Positions 8,560-16,049 of a stretch of 64,000 nt of DNA are shown here, in pieces; position 1 is the stretch's first letter; the number at the start of each line of letters is the position of its first letter. A program made the translations under genes and the position numbers. Below the pieces are notes generated by a model. That model worked only from the letters and a program-made list of their open reading frames with translations, did not search any database and was not told the DNA's origin. The stretch covers positions 124,001 through 188,000 of the forward strand of contig JAQUHA010000001.1 of the NCBI GenBank assembly GCA_028683855.1. The letters run 5' to 3'. The stretch is from Desulfuromonadaceae bacterium (GTDB taxonomy: Bacteria > Desulfobacterota > Desulfuromonadia > Geobacterales > Pseudopelobacteraceae).

Positions 8560-10212
8560 TTAGAGAACTACTGAAGCTATATATTCTTCGGGTGAGACTT
8601 CACCCGACATGAGTAGGCGAAGTCCTTCATCTTCAAGTCCGCGATAATTCATCAATCTGAGGTAATTTTCAATCGCGGAGACATCACTTGACTGCTCAAA
8701 GATCCGGATAAATTCATCATTAAAGATAATAATGTCGGTTAAATATTTTCTGGAGCTGAATCCGCTGTGGCTGCAGACCGGACATCCGGTTGTCCGGTAG
8801 AACTGCTTCGGCTGCTCTTTAAGGTTCATTGCGGCAAGCTCTTCGGCCGGCGGGGTATAGTCGGTGCGGCAGTCAGAGCAGAGCAGTTGCATCCCTTTGA
8901 AAGAGATAAGCCCGTTTACAAAGAACGGCAGAAAATAGTTCTTCTGCTGGTATAGAAGCAGGTGGCGCAGAGCATTCTGTGTTCCACGTATTTCCAGTCC
9001 GGCAAGGACAAGTTTGCCGCGCATGGCTGCTCTGCAGGCAGCTGTGAACGGCATACCTTCGGTTGCATCCTCAACTACGAGGATGTCGGGAGAGTGGTCA
9101 AGCGCTCTCATTATGGTTGCCGCGCGTTCAGTTTCGTTGCGTGGCAGAACTATGCGTGGAAACTGGCGGGTGGTTTTTCCCGGCCCTTCGCCGAGAATTA
9201 TCACGTTTTTATCGGTTGTATCAATCTCGCCCAGCATCAGGTCGATAAAACGGTCACGCTCCTGTGTATTCCTTGAGTTAAAGAAGGTAATCCCCTGCTT
9301 TTTGCGAGAAAGTTCAATGAAATCGGTTTCCTGTGCCGGAGGGAGGTGCAGGTCTGAGAGGCGTGCAGGCACGCTTGCTGCGACAAACGGGCGGATGGTG
9401 ATGTATTCCCCTCCGTAACCGGACATTCCGTTAATCTGGAAGGTAGTCGGATTAGAGCGGTAGTTGAATGTCAGCAGTCCGTTGAAATCCGGTTTTGGTG
9501 AAACGTGGCTGCCGGTACTTTTCCGTATTTTCATAGTGAGATCGGGGTAGTAGGTTGAAGCTAATGTGCCGACCGGGCGGGATATTCCACCGCGTCTGCC
9601 GCTTATAACTACCGTTTCACCCATTGGTTGAAGCGAGGTTGATGAGAGTCGGTTCTGAAGCATAAAAACAAGCAGATATTCAAGAAATTTCCCCCCGCTC
9701 AGGTCGCTGTTAACAGCATCCAGAACCTTGTCTGAAAATGCTCCGGAGTCAAAACCGAGTCTTTCACGCCCGCTGTCGCCGTAGCAAATCTGAATCATTT
9801 CACGGATCTCACGGATTAATGCGACCGAAATATTCACCTGGCAGCCGCTATGTTCTTCTACTGTTTTTATTGCAGATTTGTTGAGGGGGTCTGATATAGC
9901 GATGTTCAGCTCATTGCCGGCTTTTATAAGCGGAATAAGGTTGAATTTTCTGGCTATTGCCGCCGGTACTAGCTCCACCGCTTCCGGGTCGATCATATCA
10001 GCTTTGAGCCGGATGTAAGGGATATCAAGCTGATTTGACAGCGCCCAGTCAATATCTTCCTGTGTTACGATTCCCAGACTTATGAGGGCTTCTCCGAAGC
10101 GGACGCCGTTTTTTTCCTGAAGTTCGAGAGCCGCGCTTATATCGGCCTCGGTTATTATGTTGCATTTAGAGAGGATAGTGCCCAGTGACTCTTTTTTTGC
10201 CTCTTCTGTCAT
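8560..10212 (-). CDS. Degenerate GspE/PilB-like protein (MshEN domain plus inactive ATPase fold)
   Basis: 550 residues with the architecture of a type II/IV secretion ATPase. An N-terminal MshEN domain (about 8-150; LGTILSKCNI, FGEALISLGI, WALSNQLDIPYI) has relatives that bind cyclic-di-GMP. A RecA-like domain follows, then the metal-binding Cys motif CSDC...CPVC (about 449-490) and a C-terminal helical region. The ATPase motifs are lost: the Walker A position reads FFNSRNTQERDRF, and the Walker B position reads DILVVEDATEG instead of the usual VGEIRD. It therefore probably cannot hydrolyse ATP and may act as a regulatory or hexamer-capping partner. It sits directly upstream of pilT (15-base gap), which makes PilT or the pilus machine its likely partner. 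Family membership is clear; the role is inferred. Confidence 0.8.
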   Translation of the reverse strand: MTEEAKKESLGTILSKCNIITEADISAALELQEKNGVRFGEALISLGIVTQEDIDWALSNQLDIPYIRLKADMIDPEAVELVPAAIARKFNLIPLIKAGNELNIAISDPLNKSAIKTVEEHSGCQVNISVALIREIREMIQICYGDSGRERLGFDSGAFSDKVLDAVNSDLSGGKFLEYLLVFMLQNRLSSTSLQPMGETVVISGRRGGISRPVGTLASTYYPDLTMKIRKSTGSHVSPKPDFNGLLTFNYRSNPTTFQINGMSGYGGEYITIRPFVAASVPARLSDLHLPPAQETDFIELSRKKQGITFFNSRNTQERDRFIDLMLGEIDTTDKNVIILGEGPGKTTRQFPRIVLPRNETERAATIMRALDHSPDILVVEDATEGMPFTAACRAAMRGKLVLAGLEIRGTQNALRHLLLYQQKNYFLPFFVNGLISFKGMQLLCSDCRTDYTPPAEELAAMNLKEQPKQFYRTTGCPVCSHSGFSSRKYLTDIIIFNDEFIRIFEQSSDVSAIENYLRLMNYRGLEDEGLRLLMSGEVSPEEYIASVVL

Positions 10213-10247
10213 AATGACCCTCCATTCTTAATGCTGATAGATGAAAT

Positions 10248-11609
10248 CTATTCAGTACGCTCACTCAGGTTTTCAAATCTCGTATGTTCGCCGAAGAAGG
10301 CGAGAGGTACTGTTCCTATTGCACCGTTTCGCTGTTTTCCAATAATAAGTTCTGCTGTACGGGCATGACCCTGTGTGCATGATCCGTCTCTTTTGCGACA
10401 CTGCTCGCAGTATACAGCTTCGCGGTAGACGAACATTATCACGTCGGCATCCTGCTCTATTGCCCCCGATTCTCGAAGGTCACTCATCATGGGGCGTTTG
10501 TCGCCACGTTTTTCAAGTTCGCGATTGAGCTGTGAGAGGGCTACGACCGGGACATTAAGCTCTTTTGCAAGTGCTTTAAGCGATTGGGATATCTCTGAAA
10601 TCTCCTGCTGACGGGATTCAACCCTTGTGCCTGCCTTCATAAGCTGCAGGTAGTCGACTATTATAAGCCCTATATCATGTTCGCTCTTCAGACGTCTGGC
10701 TTTGGAGCGCAACTCCAGAACCGATATTGCCGGTGTGTCGTCAATAAATATTTTCGCATCATGGAGAATCCCGGCTGCTTTCATAAGTCTCGGCCAGTCG
10801 GTGTCCTGAAAGTGACCGGTACGCATTCTTGCGGCATCTACGCGTGAAATAGCTGCAAGAAAACGCATTACCAGATCTTCCTTCCCCATCTCCAGAGAGA
10901 AGATGACGGAGCCGGTTTTATTCTTGCTCTCGGCGCTGGCGTGTTGAGCTATGTTAAGTGCCAGTGTCGTTTTACCCATAGATGGTCTGGCGGCTATTAT
11001 TATCAGATTGCCCGGCTGGAAACCTGCGGTCATCTGATCCAGGTCTGTATAGCCGGTAGGGACTCCGGTGATATGCTCTTTTCGGTTGTGAAGATCTTTC
11101 AGAATTTTAAAGGCATCTTTTATGAGGGGTTGAATAGGGAAATACTGTGGTCGCAGCTTGTTTTCACCAATTTCAAACAGATCTTTCTGCGCCATATCCA
11201 GCAGTTCATTTACATCTGTCTGGTCTTCATAACTGCGGGTCACTATTCCCGTTGCGATTGTGATCAGTTTGCGGTTTACAGATTTCTCTTTTACAATTTT
11301 ACAGTAGTAGGAGATGTTGGCAGCGGTCGGAACGTAGTCAACCAGCATCAGCAGGTACGGCGCTCCCCCTACTTCATCAAGTTCCCCCTTCTTTTTCAGG
11401 GTTTCTGTAAGTGTAACCAGATCGCACGGTTCCCGTTTGTCAGAGAGCTGCATCATCGCGAGAAAAATTTTGCGATGCACCTCTCTGTAGAAGTCTTCCG
11501 GCACGATGCTTTCCAGTACACGGTTGATTGCATCGTTATCAATAAGAATTCCGCCAAGGATAGACATTTCGGCATCAAGGTTCTGCGGCGGTAGTTTTGG
11601 GTCGATCAT
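10248..11609 (-). CDS. dnaB: Replicative DNA helicase DnaB
   Basis: DnaB is the hexameric 5'-3' helicase of the replication fork. It has 453 residues with an N-terminal primase-interaction domain (about 5-105), a linker helix, and a RecA-type domain: Walker A ARPSMGKT (207-214), SLEMGKEDL, Walker B IIVDYLQLM, and SQLNRELEKRGDKRP with SDLRESGAIEQDAD near the C-terminus. No intein is present. Just after VYREAVY there is a Cys-rich insert CEQCRKRDGSC...H (bases 10365-10409) that looks like a small metal-binding knuckle. A ribosome site AAGGAA lies upstream of the ATG. It is placed between the U32 gene (36-base gap) and the pseudo-PilB gene (35-base gap), so probably co-transcribed. Confidence 0.97.
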   Translation of the reverse strand: MIDPKLPPQNLDAEMSILGGILIDNDAINRVLESIVPEDFYREVHRKIFLAMMQLSDKREPCDLVTLTETLKKKGELDEVGGAPYLLMLVDYVPTAANISYYCKIVKEKSVNRKLITIATGIVTRSYEDQTDVNELLDMAQKDLFEIGENKLRPQYFPIQPLIKDAFKILKDLHNRKEHITGVPTGYTDLDQMTAGFQPGNLIIIAARPSMGKTTLALNIAQHASAESKNKTGSVIFSLEMGKEDLVMRFLAAISRVDAARMRTGHFQDTDWPRLMKAAGILHDAKIFIDDTPAISVLELRSKARRLKSEHDIGLIIVDYLQLMKAGTRVESRQQEISEISQSLKALAKELNVPVVALSQLNRELEKRGDKRPMMSDLRESGAIEQDADVIMFVYREAVYCEQCRKRDGSCTQGHARTAELIIGKQRNGAIGTVPLAFFGEHTRFENLSERTE

Positions 11610-11645
11610 ACTTTATAGTTCCTTGCTGTTACGGATTTTTTAGCA

Positions 11646-12881
11646 TTATGCCGGCACAGATTTCTCACGGCGCAACAGATCTCCTGCTGCCGCCGGAAAT
11701 GGCAGTTTAAGCAGGATTACTGAGTTTGGGTTTGCAACTTCCGCCTGAATTGGCGCACCTCTTTCGGGGATAATGTAAAATGGTTCAACGATGAGAGATT
11801 CGCTTCGCATACCAGGTCCAATGAATTCGATACAGTCACCGGTTCTGATCCGCCCACGGATCTTTATTCGCGATACTCCGTCATCATTTACATCGTCTAT
11901 AATTCCGATGAAGTCGTGACTCCGGATGTATGCAGATTCATACTCCTGACCTACGTTGCGTGGCTCGCCAAAAAGGAATCCGGTCGTATAGCCGCGATGG
12001 CTAAGTTTGGCGAGTTCATCAAGCCATTCCGCTCTGCAGTGCCAATTTTCAGGGTCGGTGAGGTATTCATCAAGAGCCTTCCGGTAAACCCGGAGTACAG
12101 AGGCTACATAGTTTATACCTTTCATCCTCCCCTCTATTTTGAGTGAATGAGCACCGCTTGCGACAATGGACGGGATCTGTTCGAGCAGGCAGAGGTCGCG
12201 GGAATTGAAAATAAATGTCCCCCCCTGATCCTCAACAACCGGAAAATATTCTCCCGGTCTCGACTCTTCAACAAGGTGATAGCTCCAACGGCATGGGTGA
12301 GTGCACTCACCCTGATTGGCATCCCTTCCGGTGAGCATACTTGAAATAAGGCAGCGTCCGGAGTAGGAGATGCAGAGCGCTCCATGTACGAAGACCTCAA
12401 ACTCCATTCCAGGGACTTTTGCTACGGTTTCAACTATGTTGTTCAGAGTCATCTCTCTGGCAAGGTTTATCCGGCTTATGCCCTGTTGTTCCCAGAATGC
12501 GGCGGAGCGCCAGTTTATGGTGTTTGCCTGCGTCGAGAGGTGCAGTTCACGGTCCGGCGAGATCTCTCTTACTGCGTTGATTACACCCGGATCGGCTACT
12601 ATGTAAGCATCGAACGGTAGCGGTGCGATGGCAGTCAGATACTCTTCAAGTGAATTAAGTGCTTCGTTGCGTGGGTAGCTGTTGATGGTCAGATAAACTT
12701 TAACCCCTTTTGCATGGCAGAAATCCAGGGCGATCTTCATCTCGTCAATAGAAAAATTGTCTGCCATGTTGCGGAGTCCGAATGCTTCTCCCCCTAGATA
12801 TACTGCGTCGGCACCGTAATGTACCGCAATTTTCAGTTTTTCCATATTGCCGGCGGGTGCCAGCAGTTCAAGCCTGCGCAT
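11646..12881 (-). CDS. trhP: Peptidase U32 family protein, TrhP-like (tRNA uridine hydroxylation)
   Basis: A U32 family member of about 411 residues. Despite the peptidase name, YegQ/TrhP-type members are known to act in tRNA wobble-uridine 5-hydroxylation. Diagnostic stretches are ELLAPAGNMEKLKIAV with GADAVYLGG at the N-terminus and FVHGALCISYSGRCLISS, then CTHPCRW, whose cysteines are the likely Fe-S ligands. SLKIEGRMKG follows and a C-terminal beta domain closes the protein. I prefer the ATG at 12879-12881 (MRRLELL) because GGAAG lies 5 bases upstream; the ATG at 12893 has no ribosome site. It leads the minus-strand operon with dnaB. A second, longer U32 protein (RlhA-like) occurs at 54484. 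The exact RNA target is inferred from family resemblance. Confidence 0.85.
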   Translation of the reverse strand: MRRLELLAPAGNMEKLKIAVHYGADAVYLGGEAFGLRNMADNFSIDEMKIALDFCHAKGVKVYLTINSYPRNEALNSLEEYLTAIAPLPFDAYIVADPGVINAVREISPDRELHLSTQANTINWRSAAFWEQQGISRINLAREMTLNNIVETVAKVPGMEFEVFVHGALCISYSGRCLISSMLTGRDANQGECTHPCRWSYHLVEESRPGEYFPVVEDQGGTFIFNSRDLCLLEQIPSIVASGAHSLKIEGRMKGINYVASVLRVYRKALDEYLTDPENWHCRAEWLDELAKLSHRGYTTGFLFGEPRNVGQEYESAYIRSHDFIGIIDDVNDDGVSRIKIRGRIRTGDCIEFIGPGMRSESLIVEPFYIIPERGAPIQAEVANPNSVILLKLPFPAAAGDLLRREKSVPA

Positions 12882-12982
12882 AAGTGCTTCCATTTTTTAT
12901 TGGTTGGATTGTTCAGCCGGATTAGTGAAGTCTGGATGCTATCATAATCATTCTGCCAATAAAACTTAAAACCACCTTTCGC

Positions 12983-13010
12983 TTGACAAAGCCGCCTATA
13001 TCGCTTTAAT
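12983..13010 (+). promoter_or_regulatory. Sigma70-type promoter for the cpoB/ybgF-LysM genes
   Basis: TTGACA (12983-12988), a 16-base spacer, and TTTAAT (13005-13010), one mismatch from TATAAT. Transcription would start about 25 bases before the ATG at 13041. Confidence 0.65.
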
Positions 13011-13040
13011 TATGAAAAACGTACGTTAAATGGGGGTATT

Positions 13041-13769
13041 ATGCCGTCAGTCAGTCGAATGGTCGCCTGCCTTTTCATTTCATTTTTACTCTCCGGTTGC
13101 GCCGCGAATGACATAATAGTCAAACGTCAGGCGGAAGCGGAGGCTAAAATAGAATTTCTTATCCAGACATCAAAAAAAAGCGAGCAGCGTCAGAACGAAC
13201 TTGCCGGTCTGTTGCAGTCGGAACGGGAGAAGTTTCAGGCTGTTGACGATGAGATAAAGGTGCTGAAGGATGAAAACCGGAGTTTAAAGGCTTTCCGCGA
13301 TGAATTCTCGGTCAAAGTTGCGTGGCTCGTACAGCAGGCGCAGACGCCGAAGGTGGAGATTGTTAATCAGCCCTCTGCAGTTAAAACCACTACAGAGTCA
13401 GATCCGCCTGAAGAGTATCTGAAATCTTTCGGCCTCTATAGCGCCAACAACTTCGCGGATGCCATTGAAGCTTTTAAACTCTTCCTTAAAAACAATCCTG
13501 AAAGTTCCTATGCTGCAAATGCGCTGTACTGGATCGGAGAGTGTCATTACACGCTTTCAGATCTGGTGAACGCAAAAGAGGCTTTTCTTCGCGTGACAGA
13601 GCTGTATCCTAAGAGCAGTAAGGCTCCTGATGCATTTCTTAAGCTTGGTTATACGCTTTCGGGTCTGAATCAGAAGGAAGAGTCTGCTGCTGTTTTTGAA
13701 AAAATAATTACTATGTACCCGAGCAGTCATGCAGCAAAAAAGGCGCGTGAACGTTTGAACGCAAGGTGA
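13041..13769 (+). CDS. cpoB: CpoB/YbgF-like periplasmic TPR lipoprotein
   Basis: 242 residues. The N-terminus is a lipoprotein signal ending in LLSGC (Cys20), so the mature protein should be lipid-anchored. A coiled coil follows at about 28-105. The C-terminal half (about 120-242) holds tandem tetratricopeptide repeats in the CpoB pattern: AIEAFKLFLKNNPESSYAANALYWIGECHY, then a repeat ending YPKSSKAPDAFLKLG. CpoB/YbgF proteins work with Tol-Pal and link outer-membrane constriction to peptidoglycan synthesis. No tol or pal genes are in the window, so the partner is inferred. GGGGG lies 5 bases before the ATG. A LysM protein gene follows after 41 bases, an envelope context. Confidence 0.82.
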   Translation: MPSVSRMVACLFISFLLSGCAANDIIVKRQAEAEAKIEFLIQTSKKSEQRQNELAGLLQSEREKFQAVDDEIKVLKDENRSLKAFRDEFSVKVAWLVQQAQTPKVEIVNQPSAVKTTTESDPPEEYLKSFGLYSANNFADAIEAFKLFLKNNPESSYAANALYWIGECHYTLSDLVNAKEAFLRVTELYPKSSKAPDAFLKLGYTLSGLNQKEESAAVFEKIITMYPSSHAAKKARERLNAR

Positions 13770-13810
13770 AGCCGGACGGTTTGATAGAATAGTACCGAGA
13801 GGTGTCTAAA

Positions 13811-14827
13811 ATGAGAATGAAATTACTGGTTCTGCTGATTATGTTTGTCATGCCGTCTCTCCTGTCTGCTGCCGAGCAGGAGGAGCCCACAGTTTATGTT
13901 ATAAAACAGGGGGATACTTTATGGGGGCTTTCAGAGCGCTTTATAAAGGATCCGAATTACTGGCCGAATATGTGGTCAAAAAATTCACAGATAACCAATC
14001 CGCACTTTATTTATCCGGGGCAGAAAGTAAGAATTTTCCCAGACCGTCTGGAGTTTATTCCAAAGGAGCCTGCGGCGGCTGTTAAGGCGCAGAAGGTTGC
14101 TGCAGCGGATTCTGTAGCCGAAACAGTTCAGGAGGTCGCTTCTGAAAAGAGCTATACAGTTTACGGTTCGGAAGGTTTTATCGCTGAAGATGATTTTAAA
14201 CCCTACGGTCTGTTGTTGGCTGCTCAGCACAACAGGGTCATAGTCGGAGTTGATGATATTGTTTATACCGATATCGGTACAGATAACGGCAGTGCCAGCG
14301 GTGATAAATTCTCCATATTTTTTAAGGACGCATTAGTTCGTCATCCGGTTACAAATGAGAAACTTGGTAACAAGATAATTCCGCTCGGCACTCTTCAGCT
14401 TACAGATGTTGAGCAGAAGTCGTCGCGGGCGATTGTTACCAGGGGGACAAGAGAAATCAGCCCGGGTGCATACCTGTTGCCGTACAGAGAGAGTCGTCGG
14501 CGGGAAATCTCCCTGAAGAACAGTAACGCGGAACTGAAGGGGGTTATAGTTGAGAGCCGCAGCGGTATAGGCATAATTGCAGCGGGTGATATTGTTTATA
14601 TTGATCTTGGCAGCAATCATGGCGCTGAAGCAGGAAATATGCTTTATATCGTTCGTGATGTGACTATTGACAAGAGTTATGTAAAGGGCGAAATAGGGGC
14701 ACTCCCGCAGGAGCTCCTTGGGGCGCTCGTTATTCTTGAAGCCGGCAAAAATACTTCAACAGCATTGGTTGTAAAGAGTATCGATACGATTTACAAGGGT
14801 GACAGTATCGTTTCACAGACAAAGTAA
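13811..14827 (+). CDS. Exported LysM-domain protein
   Basis: About 338 residues. It begins with a Sec signal peptide (about 1-20, cleavage near LLSA/AEQEE). A LysM peptidoglycan-binding domain follows at about 28-80 (YVIKQGDTLWGLSERFI...NPHFIYPGQKVRI). The remaining 250 residues have no domain I recognise, but carry two similar blocks with D-I-V-Y and G-x-x-x-G turns (about 150-190 and 255-295), suggesting a duplicated beta fold. The ATG at 13811 is chosen because GAGAGG lies 9 bases upstream; the GTG at 13802 overlaps that site. It is expected at the cell wall in the periplasm. It follows the CpoB-like gene and ends at a strong terminator (14849-14875). No enzymatic motif is visible. Confidence 0.8.
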   Translation: MRMKLLVLLIMFVMPSLLSAAEQEEPTVYVIKQGDTLWGLSERFIKDPNYWPNMWSKNSQITNPHFIYPGQKVRIFPDRLEFIPKEPAAAVKAQKVAAADSVAETVQEVASEKSYTVYGSEGFIAEDDFKPYGLLLAAQHNRVIVGVDDIVYTDIGTDNGSASGDKFSIFFKDALVRHPVTNEKLGNKIIPLGTLQLTDVEQKSSRAIVTRGTREISPGAYLLPYRESRRREISLKNSNAELKGVIVESRSGIGIIAAGDIVYIDLGSNHGAEAGNMLYIVRDVTIDKSYVKGEIGALPQELLGALVILEAGKNTSTALVVKSIDTIYKGDSIVSQTK

Positions 14828-14848
14828 TCTGTGAGAAACCTGCAGTTT

Positions 14849-14875
14849 AAAAACCGGCTTAGTGCCGGTTTTTTT
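14849..14875 (+). terminator. Rho-independent terminator after the LysM gene
   Basis: The stem AAAAACCGGC/GCCGGTTTTT has a 5-base loop (TTAGT), and the T-run continues to 14875. It ends 22 bases before the chosen dprA start, which argues against a dprA start at the GTG at 14862 inside the stem. Confidence 0.9.
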
Positions 14876-14897
14876 ATCCGCAATAAATGGGCATGAA

Positions 14898-15989
14898 ATG
14901 GATAATTTATACTGGATAGGTCTTAAAGCGGTTTCAGGGGTCGGGAATGTTGCCTTTCGTAGGCTTCTGGAGTGTTTTGATACACCGGAGGCTGTTCTTA
15001 AGGCGTCTTCGGACTCCCTTGAAGTTGTCAGAGGGATAACTCCTGCAATTATTGATGGAATTAAAAAGGGTGAGTGGCGGCGTTTTGCTGAGGAGGAGTG
15101 CAGACGACTCAACTCAACCTCCGTAAAGTTGGTAACGTATCTTTCTTCTGATTATCCGAAGTCACTTTTTGAGATACACGACCCTCCCCCGTTTCTGTAC
15201 GTTAAGGGCAAAATCCGTTCTCGCGAACTATCGATAGCAATAGTCGGCTCACGTCGGGCAACATCGTATGGACTTATGACGACAGGCAAACTGGCAGAGG
15301 CGCTCGCTGCAAATGGTGTATGCATAGTTTCTGGATTGGCTCGCGGTGTTGATACGGCTGCTCATAAGGGGGCAATCAATGCTGGCGGCAGGACAATCGG
15401 TGTTCTGGGGTGCGGAGTTGATAACGTATATCCGCCGGAAAACCGATTGTTGTTTGAACAGATGGAGGAGAGTGGGTGTGTTGTGTCTGAGTTTCCTCTT
15501 GGCACCCAGCCGCTTGCAGAAAATTTCCCTCGACGAAACCGCATTATCAGCGGTCTTTCACGTGCGGTTCTGGTTGTTGAGGCGGCAGAAAAGAGCGGCT
15601 CGCTTATTACGGCTAAGTATGCTTTGGAGCATGGCAGAGATGTATATGCAGTCCCCGGCAACATATCATTTGCTACAAGTCGCGGCTGCAACCGCTTGAT
15701 AAAAGAGGGTGCAAAGCTGGTTGACTGTGTTGAGGATATTCTTGAAGATCTCCCGGGGGGCGAACTATCCTTTCTTGATTCTCCGCTTTTTCAGCCGCAA
15801 TCGCGATCATTCTCGTTAACTCCGAAAGAGGCTGCCATATACGAACTGCTTGCGCGGTCGCCACTGCATATCGACGATATAATTTCCCAAACTGAATTGA
15901 CAGCCGGAGAGGTTTCCTCTATGTTACTGCACCTTGAACTCAAGGGGGCGGTAACGTCGCTGCCGGGAACACACTACGCGGTAGTGTGA
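14898..15989 (+). CDS. dprA: DNA processing protein DprA
   Basis: DprA protects incoming single-stranded DNA and loads RecA during natural transformation; it is also found in non-competent bacteria. About 363 residues: a small N-terminal helical (SAM-like) domain with GVGNVAFRRLL, then the Rossmann-like core IAIVGSRRATSYG, VSGLARGVDTAAHKGA, GCGVDNVYPPENR, NFPRRNRIISGLS and EKSGSLITAKYALE, followed by VYAVPGN. A C-terminal winged-helix (DML1-like) domain covers about the last 65 residues. The ATG giving MDNLYWIGLKAVSG is chosen because the more upstream GTG lies in the terminator stem. No good ribosome site is visible at either. topA follows after 60 bases, the usual dprA-topA arrangement. Confidence 0.93.
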   Translation: MDNLYWIGLKAVSGVGNVAFRRLLECFDTPEAVLKASSDSLEVVRGITPAIIDGIKKGEWRRFAEEECRRLNSTSVKLVTYLSSDYPKSLFEIHDPPPFLYVKGKIRSRELSIAIVGSRRATSYGLMTTGKLAEALAANGVCIVSGLARGVDTAAHKGAINAGGRTIGVLGCGVDNVYPPENRLLFEQMEESGCVVSEFPLGTQPLAENFPRRNRIISGLSRAVLVVEAAEKSGSLITAKYALEHGRDVYAVPGNISFATSRGCNRLIKEGAKLVDCVEDILEDLPGGELSFLDSPLFQPQSRSFSLTPKEAAIYELLARSPLHIDDIISQTELTAGEVSSMLLHLELKGAVTSLPGTHYAVV

Positions 15990-16049
15990 AAGTACTGATT
16001 ACAGGTTGAATTTGCAGCAAATTCCAGATCAAGGATACCTTTAGATATC

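Noticed and set aside
10941-11594. Plus-strand open frame of 217 codons opposite dnaB
   Set aside because: It is antisense to the well-conserved DnaB. Its Phe/Tyr/Cys/His-rich composition is typical of a reverse-frame shadow.
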